Assembly: GCA_035649235.1 (NCBI GenBank)
Contig: DASRJX010000074.1
Location: 1-16,264, forward strand
Direction of reading: 5' to 3'
Source of the DNA: DASRJX01 sp035649235
GTDB lineage: Bacteria > Acidobacteriota > Polarisedimenticolia > Gp22-AA2
DNA: 16,264 bases
Shown one piece after another: positions 7,823 through 16,264 of this stretch. Both the position numbers and the translations under genes were made by a program. The notes under the pieces are model-generated. The model saw nothing but the letters and a program-made list of their open reading frames with translations, was not told where the DNA came from and did no database searches. Position 1 is the stretch's first letter, and the number at the start of each line of letters is the position of its first letter.

Positions 7823-8922
7823 GCGCCGGCAACTCCTCCGGGGCGCGCCGGCAGCGCCGCGATCAGGTCGGCCACCCGGCGCAGGTCGTCCGCTCCCGGG
7901 TCGAACGCGACCGCCGACCGCCAGGACGGTCCCGCCGGATCGGCCCCCTGGCGCACGGTCCGCACGACGCGGCCTGCGATCGCCGCCACGCGGGCGCGCG
8001 GCGCCGACTCGCTGACCGTCAGGACCACACGCGCGCCGGGACGGACTTCTTCTCCCAGAAGGACGAGCGCGCCGCTCAGTGAGAGATCGTGCAGGCCCGC
8101 CCGCAGCGAGTGTCCGCCGGCCTGGACCGAACCCGACAGGTGGGGACCGACCTTGAGCCGGCGCGTCCGGCGCCTGTCCGCGTCTCCCTGACAGACGGTC
8201 CCGCCTCCACGGCGCCGCGCCAGCCGGAGCGCCGCCCGGGCTGCGGCGGCCAGGGCATCGGGGCCCGGCGGCAGGCCCGGCAAGGCGGCGACGCCGGCGC
8301 TCCAGGCGGCGCCGGTCGCGCGCTCCGCGACGACGCGCAACCGCGCCGCGGCGCGCGCCGCTTCGCTGCCGGGCGTGCAGGGCAGCACGACCGCGAAGCC
8401 GAGGGGCAGCAGCCTCACAGCCCGGTCCACGCCGCGCGCTGCTTCCCGGAGGGCGGCGCCGGCAGCGTGAGCCGCCTGCTCGTCCAGCCCGTCGCCATCC
8501 GGCGCCAGCAGGACCAGCGACAACGGCCGCCCGAGCCGTTCGCAACGCCGCTGCTCGGTCGCCAGCATCTCGTCCAACGCGCACTCGCGCGGGTCCGACG
8601 TCAGCGCGGAGCGGGACAGGCGCAGCGAGGTGCGCCAGGCCTGCCCCTCCATCACTTGAAGGTAGTCGGCGGCCGCGACGGCCAGGCCCGGGTCTCTCTC
8701 GAGGCTGGTCGTGAGCGCGTCGCGATGCGACTCGATGGCCGAGATGGTGCGACGCGCCTCTGCTTCGTCCCGCGGGGCGGCGGAGAGGACCTGCAGGCAA
8801 GCGCGGAACGGCTCAACGCCGTGCAACGTCCCGGCGCGCTCCAGGGCGGTCGTCAGGGCTGGGCCGCTGAGGGAGGGATCTCCGAGGATGTCGCGGAAAG
8901 CATCCCGAACGGCGCGGCTCAA
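7819..8922 (-). CDS. Degenerate GGDEF-PilZ protein, probable c-di-GMP effector
   Basis: A 367-residue paralogue of the next gene. Residues about 1-110 are helical. Residues about 115-243 follow the GGDEF layout (LATEQRRCERLGRPLSLVLL, then RAVRLLPLGFAVVLP). The active-site loop is PLGFA at about 173-177 instead of GGDEF, and the metal-binding Asp region is replaced by LLAPDGDG, so cyclase activity is not expected. The C-terminal PilZ domain (about 250-355) keeps RRTRR (251-255) and DLSLSG (279-284), the residues that bind c-di-GMP. The likely role is as a c-di-GMP receptor paired with the downstream protein; that is inference. The start is TTG at 8922 with TGGAG about ten bases upstream. A promoter with a perfect TTGACA is visible at 8965-8992. 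It is the first gene of the dgc-tsaB-rimI unit and is divergent from prkA. Confidence 0.82.
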   Translation of the reverse strand: MSRAVRDAFRDILGDPSLSGPALTTALERAGTLHGVEPFRACLQVLSAAPRDEAEARRTISAIESHRDALTTSLERDPGLAVAAADYLQVMEGQAWRTSLRLSRSALTSDPRECALDEMLATEQRRCERLGRPLSLVLLAPDGDGLDEQAAHAAGAALREAARGVDRAVRLLPLGFAVVLPCTPGSEAARAAARLRVVAERATGAAWSAGVAALPGLPPGPDALAAAARAALRLARRRGGGTVCQGDADRRRTRRLKVGPHLSGSVQAGGHSLRAGLHDLSLSGALVLLGEEVRPGARVVLTVSESAPRARVAAIAGRVVRTVRQGADPAGPSWRSAVAFDPGADDLRRVADLIAALPARPGGVAGA

Positions 8923-8964
8923 GGTCTGCGGCTCCAGGGGCCACCTCGCCGATGCGAGCGGGAT

Positions 8965-8992
8965 GTTATCGGCGAGCGGCGAAACCTGTCAA
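8965..8992 (-). promoter_or_regulatory. Sigma70-type promoter for the GGDEF-PilZ/tsaB/rimI unit
   Basis: On the minus strand TTGACA (8992-8987, perfect -35) is followed after 16 bases by GATAAC (8970-8965, four of six -10 matches). The start of transcription would be near 8958, about 36 bases before the TTG start codon. It is an A/T-rich island in a very GC-rich setting, which strengthens the call. Confidence 0.6.
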
Positions 8993-8996
8993 CTGA

Positions 8997-9034
8997 GGCC
9001 CGCTTCCAGGAGGCGGGCCCGGCCGAGGGCCGGG
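8997..9034. repeat. Two overlapping GC hairpins in the divergent promoter region
   Basis: GGCCCGC (8997-9003) pairs with GCGGGCC (9013-9019) around a nine-base loop. CCCGGCC (9018-9024) pairs with GGCCGGG (9028-9034) around a three-base loop. The stems share bases 9018-9019, so they compete. No T tract follows on either strand, so neither is an intrinsic terminator. They lie between the two divergent promoters. A regulatory role is possible, but such stems also arise by chance at this GC content. Confidence 0.35.
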
Positions 9035-9124
9035 CGCTCGGATGTGTCTCCCGACGCAGAACGAAGGTCCGGCGCGGCCTCCATCCCGCGAAGGTGACGG
9101 GCGACAAAAAGTGTCGGAAAGGTT

Positions 9125-9153
9125 TTGACAATTCTGCAACCGGGACCTATATT
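9125..9153 (+). promoter_or_regulatory. Consensus-like sigma70 promoter for prkA operon
   Basis: TTGACA (9125-9130, perfect) and TATATT (9148-9153, five of six) are separated by exactly 17 bases. Transcription should begin near 9160, giving a leader of about 25 bases with GAGG at 9176-9179, five bases before the ATG at 9185. The -35 overlaps the most upstream possible TTG start of the prkA frame, which supports the downstream ATG. Confidence 0.85.
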
Positions 9154-9184
9154 GGGAATCGAGTTCCTTGGGGTCGAGGAAACC

Positions 9185-11326
<2,142 letters not shown>

Positions 11327-11361
11327 GCGTCTCGCGGCCGCACCTCCCGGGGTCCGGACGC

Positions 11362-12468
<1,107 letters not shown>

Positions 12469-12470
12469 GC

Positions 12471-13961
12471 ATGCCCCGCCTGCCGGCCGATCTCGCACAG
12501 ATGCAGGAGGAGATCGAAGGGCACGCGCGCGCCTACGGCCTGGACTTCTTCCCGGTCATCTTCGAGATCCTCGACTACCGGATGCTGAACCAGGTGGCCT
12601 CGTACGGGGGCTTTCCGACGCGCTACCCGCACTGGCGCTTCGGCATGGAGTACGAGTACCTCTCGAAGTCCTACTCCTACGGTCTGTCGAAGATCTACGA
12701 GATGGTCATCAACAACGACCCCTGCTACGCCTACCTGCTCGAGTGCAACGCGCGGGTCGATCAGAAGCTCGTCATGGGGCACGTCTACGCCCACTGCGAC
12801 TTCTTCAAGAACAACCTGTCGTTCAGCAAGACGAACCGCAAGATGATGGACGACATGGCGAACCACGCGACCCGCATCCGCAGGTCCATGGATCGCCACG
12901 GGGTCGAGACAGTCGAGAGCTTCATCGACCTGGCTCTGTCGCTCGACAACCTGATCGACCCCCACGCTCCCTTCATCGTGCGGGAGCGCGCCCCCGACGA
13001 GGAGGAGCCGTCCCGGCCCGTCGTCCAGCGCCTCAAGAGCAAGTCCTACATGAACGACTTCATCAACCCGCCGCACGTCATCGAAGCGCAGCGCAAGAAG
13101 ATGGAGGAGGCGGCGGCGCACCGGAAGAACCGCTTCCCGGCGGAGCCGGCGCGCGACGTCCTGAAGTTCCTGATCGATTCCGCCCGGCTCGAGAACTGGC
13201 AGCGCGACATCCTATCGATGGTCCGCGACGAGGCTTACTACTTCGCCCCGCAGGCGCAGACGAAGATCATGAACGAGGGGTGGGCGACCTACTGGCACTC
13301 GAAGATCATGACCGAGACCGTCCTGACCGACAGCGAACTCATCGACTACGCCGATCACCACTCGGCGACGCTCGGCGGCCGGTCGGGACGTATCAATCCC
13401 TACAAGCTGGGCGTCGAGCTGTACCGCGACATCGAGGACCGCTGGAACCGGGGGCGCTTCGGCAAGGAGTACGACGAGTGCGACGACCTCGCGGAGCGCG
13501 CACGCTGGGACCGCCGGGCCGGCCTGGGCCGCGACAAGATCTTCGAAGTCCGACGCCTGTGCAACGACATCACGTTCATCGACAACTACCTGACCGAGGA
13601 GTTCTGCCACAGCCAGAAGCTCTTCCTCTACGACTACAACCCCAAGACGGGGATGTACCAGATCAGCGATCGTGACTTCAGGAAGATCAAGCAGCGCCTG
13701 TTGTTCCAGCTCACGAACCTGGGGCAGCCGATCATGCGGGTCGAGGACGCCAACCACCGCAACAAGGGGGAGCTGCTCCTGAAGCACCAGTTCGAATCGA
13801 TCGAGCTGAAGCACGACTACGCCCGGGAGACGCTGCGCAACATCCAGCGGGTCTGGGGCAGGCCCGTGTCCCTCCTCACCGCCATCGACGGGAAGAGCCG
13901 GATCATCTCGTTCGATGGCGAGGAGTTCGAGGAGAAGGACACAGCGGACAAGGTGGCCTGA
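12471..13961 (+). CDS. spoVR: SpoVR family protein (YcgB-like)
   Basis: SpoVR is needed for normal spore cortex formation in Bacillus. In Gram-negative bacteria the homologue (YcgB) travels with YeaG and YeaH in stress-induced clusters; its molecular activity is unknown. The 496 residues match the family (about 470-510). Visible family blocks are GLDFFPVIFEILDY (about 24-37), ASYGGFPTRYPHWRFGMEYE (44-63), YAYLLECNARVDQKLVMGHV with YAHCDFFKNN just after it, FLIDSARLENWQRDILSMVR, the highly conserved MNEGWATYWH, INPYKLGVELYRDIEDRWNRGRFG and a C-terminal beta-rich region ending FDGEEFEEKDTADKVA. The ATG follows the yeaH stop by two bases, with a G-rich stretch upstream, so the genes are coupled. 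No sporulation genes are seen here, so a spore role should not be assumed. Confidence 0.96.
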   Translation: MPRLPADLAQMQEEIEGHARAYGLDFFPVIFEILDYRMLNQVASYGGFPTRYPHWRFGMEYEYLSKSYSYGLSKIYEMVINNDPCYAYLLECNARVDQKLVMGHVYAHCDFFKNNLSFSKTNRKMMDDMANHATRIRRSMDRHGVETVESFIDLALSLDNLIDPHAPFIVRERAPDEEEPSRPVVQRLKSKSYMNDFINPPHVIEAQRKKMEEAAAHRKNRFPAEPARDVLKFLIDSARLENWQRDILSMVRDEAYYFAPQAQTKIMNEGWATYWHSKIMTETVLTDSELIDYADHHSATLGGRSGRINPYKLGVELYRDIEDRWNRGRFGKEYDECDDLAERARWDRRAGLGRDKIFEVRRLCNDITFIDNYLTEEFCHSQKLFLYDYNPKTGMYQISDRDFRKIKQRLLFQLTNLGQPIMRVEDANHRNKGELLLKHQFESIELKHDYARETLRNIQRVWGRPVSLLTAIDGKSRIISFDGEEFEEKDTADKVA

Positions 13962-13963
13962 GG

Positions 13964-15721
13964 ATGGAGCCGGTCCAGCCCCCTGCGGGAGCGTCCGGGC
14001 GGCCCGTCTGGGCCCTGGCCGGGGGCAAGGGGGGCGTCGGACGCTCCCTCCTGACCGCGAACCTCGGCATCCAGCTGGCGCGCGGCGGGCACCGGGTGGT
14101 CGTGATCGACCTCGACCTCCAGGGCGGCAACCTGCCGGGCTTCCTGGGCTTCCCGCGCTTCGATCGCGGCCTCGACCAGTTCGCCTCCAACCCCGAGGCG
14201 CGCCTCCGCGAGCTGGCCGTCGATACCTCGATCAGCCACCTCCGCCTGATCGGCGGGCTCCAGCGCGGCCTGCCGGGCGCCCACCCGGTCGATCTCGTGC
14301 AGCGGATCGGCGCCCAGCTGCCGGACCTCGCCGCCGAGTTCGTCATCCTCGACTGCGGATCGGGCCGGGCCTCCGGGACGCTCGCCGCCTTCTCCCTCGC
14401 CACCCTCGGCATTGTGGCAAGTACGCCGGAACCCGCGGCTCTGGAGTCGGCCTGCCTGTTCGCGGAGGCCTATATGCGCTCCTGCCTCGAGCGCGCCCTG
14501 GCGGAGGACACCCGCCACGCTCTCTCGGAGCTGCTGCGCGCCGACGGGATCGATCCGCTGCGCGTTCCGTTCCGGGCGTTGATGACGCGGCTCGGCGCGC
14601 TCGACGCGTCCGCCCAGAAATCGGTCGCATCCCTGGTGCGGCGCACGCGACTCGAGCTGCTGCTGAACATGGTCCGGGACGAGGACGACGAGGTGGCCGG
14701 GGCCGCGCTTGTCACCAGCTTCCGCAAGTGCTTCGGGCTCGATCTCCCGACGGCCGGCATGGTCGAGTACGACCCCTCCGTCCTGCAGTCGATCCACAAG
14801 CGACGACCGCTGTCGCAGCAGTTCCCGAACACGCCGGCCACGAAGGGGATCGCGCGCGCCACCGGCCGGCTGCTGCAGACCTGCGCCCCGGCGGCCCCCG
14901 AGCCGCGGGAGGAGTGGCAGGATCTCCGGGAGGTCGATCACTACCGGGTCCTCGAGATCGTGCCCAAAGCCTCGACGAAGGAGGTCCAGTCCGCGTACCA
15001 GATCCTGAAGCGGGCCTACGATCCGGAGACCACGCACCTCTCCCCCTTCCTCGACCTCGAGGGGTTGCGGGCGATCCAGGCCCGCGTCGAGGAGGCCTAC
15101 CGGACGCTCATTTTCCTGGAGAGCCGCGTGGCCTACGATCGCCACCTGGTCGAGAGCGGGGCGCTGACCGCCGACCAGGTCCGCGGGCTGCATGGGCTGG
15201 TCGGCGCCGAGGACTCCACCGCCGCGGCGGCCCCCGGAGTGGCGGCGCGGCAGCGGCCGCATCAGGGAGAAGTCGCCGCGCCCGCAGCCGGCGACGCGGC
15301 GTCCGCGGCGTCGAGCCCCGAAGCACCCGCCGGTCCGGAGCCGGCCGCACCCGCCGCTTCGGCCGCGACCCAGGCCGCCCCGGTGCCCGGTCCGTCCCCG
15401 AAGGCGGAGGGCGTCGAGCCGGAGCGTCGGCCGGTGGCCGGGAGCGGCTCCGCGCTCCGGGCGGAGCGCCTGCGCTGCGGCCTGACGCTCGAGGCGATCG
15501 CCGCGCGCACCAAGATCCGGCAGACCTACCTGCAGGCGATCGAAGAGGACCGCTTCGAAGCCCTCCCGCCGCCGGTCTTCCTGCGCGGCTTCGTGCGCGA
15601 GTTCGCCAGCTGCCTCGGCCTCCCGGCCGACGAGGCGGCGCGCGCCTACCTCGGAGCGCGCCAGAAGGCGCTCGAGCCCACCCCCGCGAACCCGGAGGGC
15701 CCGCCGGGCCAAGGTGCCTGA
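13964..15721 (+). CDS. Fusion protein: MinD/ParA-like ATPase, degenerate J domain, RodZ-like helix-turn-helix
   Basis: A 585-residue protein with three modules. Residues about 14-305 form a MinD/ParA/FlhG-type P-loop ATPase: deviant Walker A GGKGGVGRS (20-28) keeps the signature Lys22 but has Arg27 where the P-loop Lys is expected; VVVIDLDLQGGNLPGFLG (45-62) and Walker B VILDCGSG (127-134) follow. Residues about 325-395 look like a J domain (DHYRVLEIVPKASTKEVQSA, then RVEEAYRTLIFLESRVAYDR), but the HPD motif reads YDP at 352-354. A Pro/Ala-rich linker covers about 415-495. Residues about 497-567 match the RodZ-type helix-turn-helix (LRAERLRCGLTLEAIAARTK, then LPPPVFLRGFVREFASCLG). No membrane segment follows. 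The ATG lies two bases after the spoVR stop, so it belongs to the prkA operon. A positioning or scaffold role is inference. Confidence 0.88.
   Translation: MEPVQPPAGASGRPVWALAGGKGGVGRSLLTANLGIQLARGGHRVVVIDLDLQGGNLPGFLGFPRFDRGLDQFASNPEARLRELAVDTSISHLRLIGGLQRGLPGAHPVDLVQRIGAQLPDLAAEFVILDCGSGRASGTLAAFSLATLGIVASTPEPAALESACLFAEAYMRSCLERALAEDTRHALSELLRADGIDPLRVPFRALMTRLGALDASAQKSVASLVRRTRLELLLNMVRDEDDEVAGAALVTSFRKCFGLDLPTAGMVEYDPSVLQSIHKRRPLSQQFPNTPATKGIARATGRLLQTCAPAAPEPREEWQDLREVDHYRVLEIVPKASTKEVQSAYQILKRAYDPETTHLSPFLDLEGLRAIQARVEEAYRTLIFLESRVAYDRHLVESGALTADQVRGLHGLVGAEDSTAAAAPGVAARQRPHQGEVAAPAAGDAASAASSPEAPAGPEPAAPAASAATQAAPVPGPSPKAEGVEPERRPVAGSGSALRAERLRCGLTLEAIAARTKIRQTYLQAIEEDRFEALPPPVFLRGFVREFASCLGLPADEAARAYLGARQKALEPTPANPEGPPGQGA
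15206..15448 (+). other. Pro/Ala-rich low-complexity linker inside the fusion ATPase
   Basis: This stretch encodes about 80 residues dominated by Ala, Pro, Gly, Ser and Glu (for example APAASAATQAAPVPGPSP). It joins the J-like domain to the C-terminal helix-turn-helix. The composition suggests an intrinsically disordered tether. The DNA is correspondingly rich in GCC/GCG/CCG codons. No tandem repeat of fixed length was seen. Confidence 0.7.
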
Positions 15722-15785
15722 GGCCTCCTCCAGGGGGCGTCCGGAGGCGTGGCGCCCGTAGCGCATCCACCCACCTCGGGCACTC

Positions 15786-15794
15786 TGATAGAAT
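15786..15794 (+). promoter_or_regulatory. Candidate extended -10 promoter for the glutamate-cysteine ligase gene
   Basis: TGATAGAAT at 15786-15794 fits an extended -10 element (TGn followed by TAGAAT, five of six matches). No recognisable -35 lies 16-18 bases upstream. Transcription would start about 7-12 bases downstream, that is at or within six bases of the ATG at 15807, giving a leaderless or nearly leaderless message. The 85-base gap after the fusion gene otherwise holds only a weak GCCTCC/GGAGGC inverted repeat (15723-15748). Confidence 0.4.
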
Positions 15795-15806
15795 TCGAGC
15801 CTCCTG

Positions 15807-16264
15807 ATGATCCGCGACGTGAAGGCTCCGATCGGACAGGAAGCCGATCTCGAAGGCTATTTCGCGGCGGGCGCCAAGCCGCGCGGCCGATGGGGGGTCG
15901 GACTGGAGTACGAGAGGTTCGGCGTCCTGACCGACACGCTCGCCCCCGTGCCCTACGAGGGGGAGCGCTCGATCGAAGCCCTCCTTCACAGCTTGGTCCG
16001 CGATCACGGCTGGGAACCCCACGAGGAGGACGGTCGCGTCCTGGGCGCGCGACGCGGCACGACCCGCATCACGCTGGAGCCGGGCTGCCAGGTGGAGCTG
16101 TCGGGAGGCGTGCACGCCGGCCTCGACGCCATGCGCCACGAGCTCCAGACCTACCTCGAGGAGATTGAGGCCGCGGCGGCGCCTCGCGGGATCACCTTCC
16201 TCGGCGTCGGCATGCAGCCCCTCGCTCCCCTCGCCCGGATCCCGTGGATCCCCAAGCGACGCTA
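15807..16264 (+). CDS. gshA: Glutamate-cysteine ligase, plant/proteobacterial type (5' part only)
   Basis: First enzyme of glutathione synthesis, joining L-glutamate and L-cysteine with ATP. 152 codons are in the window and the rest continues past the right edge. The sequence has GVGLEYERFGV (30-40, matching the family's GxExExF metal/ATP-binding strand), TRITLEPGCQVELSGG (86-101, matching ISLEPGGQxELSG) and FLGVGMQPLAPLARIPWIPK (131-150, the family's GxQPxxxxxxIPWMPK block). The Gly before Gln in the family's EPGGQ is Cys here (EPGCQ). The frame has a TAG at 15789, so ATG 15807 is the first possible start. The bases just before it (CCTCCTG) resemble the anti-Shine-Dalgarno rather than a ribosome binding site. 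EgtA-like ligases are an alternative, but the IPWxPK block favours the GshA class. Confidence 0.9.
   Translation, partial: MIRDVKAPIGQEADLEGYFAAGAKPRGRWGVGLEYERFGVLTDTLAPVPYEGERSIEALLHSLVRDHGWEPHEEDGRVLGARRGTTRITLEPGCQVELSGGVHAGLDAMRHELQTYLEEIEAAAAPRGITFLGVGMQPLAPLARIPWIPKRR

Noticed and set aside
6617..8800. A single 727-residue reading of the GGDEF-PilZ frame starting at 8800
   Set aside because: The upstream part is Arg/Gly/Ala noise out of frame with the degenerate GGDEF-PilZ gene. The ATG at 7822 overlaps that gene's stop as ATGA and begins the real protein.
15723..15748. GCCTCC/GGAGGC inverted repeat after the fusion gene as a terminator
   Set aside because: Only six base pairs, a 14-base loop and no T tract; it could be chance in GC-rich DNA.
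13817..15766. Minus-strand open frame of 649 codons opposite the fusion ATPase gene
   Set aside because: Arg/Gly/Leu/Glu-rich low-complexity translation with no family motif. The plus strand carries Walker, J-like and helix-turn-helix blocks.

Overview
This window is a gene-dense, very GC-rich stretch. It comes from a Gram-negative (diderm) bacterium, because it encodes the LolC/E-LolD lipoprotein-release machinery and a phosphatidylethanolamine pathway. High GC, a DUF465 protein, plant-type glutamate-cysteine ligase, PilZ/GGDEF proteins and a PrkA-YeaH-SpoVR cluster fit Acidobacteriota, myxobacterial or related environmental lineages. I cannot fix the phylum from sequence alone. No mobile element, CRISPR array, tRNA or rRNA was seen, and no stretch above 300 bases lacks a gene.

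Left part (1-4909, all on the minus strand, transcribed leftwards): a tightly packed envelope operon. Its order is psd (phosphatidylserine decarboxylase), pssA (phosphatidylserine synthase), an Asd-like pseudoenzyme, an exported coiled-coil protein, a LolC/E permease and a truncated lolD. Junctions are mostly overlaps of 4-8 bases. The products make phosphatidylethanolamine and release lipoproteins from the inner membrane.

Middle part (4910-8922, minus strand): two GGDEF-PilZ proteins (the first with a degenerate GGDEF domain), tsaB, rimI and a small ydcH-like (DUF465) gene. An intrinsic terminator follows ydcH and ends only 12 bases before psd. rimI has no ATG, GTG or TTG that would keep its conserved N-terminus. 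The best-placed initiator is an ACG six bases after a GGGAGG ribosome binding site.

Right part (9125-15721, plus strand): a consensus-like sigma70 promoter (TTGACA, 17 bases, TATATT) drives prkA (AAA+ protein kinase/protease), yeaH (DUF444, von Willebrand A fold) and spoVR. It also drives a fourth gene, two bases after spoVR, encoding a three-part fusion: MinD/ParA-like ATPase, degenerate J domain and a RodZ-like helix-turn-helix. The PrkA-YeaH-SpoVR trio is a known stress/sporulation-linked cluster whose biochemistry is poorly understood. The coupled fusion ATPase is the most novel element here. A divergent promoter with its own TTGACA serves the GGDEF-PilZ genes, so c-di-GMP genes and the PrkA operon share one 262-base regulatory region.

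Right edge (15807-16264): the start of a plant-type glutamate-cysteine ligase gene. It has no ribosome binding site and an extended -10 element very close to its ATG, so it may be leaderless.
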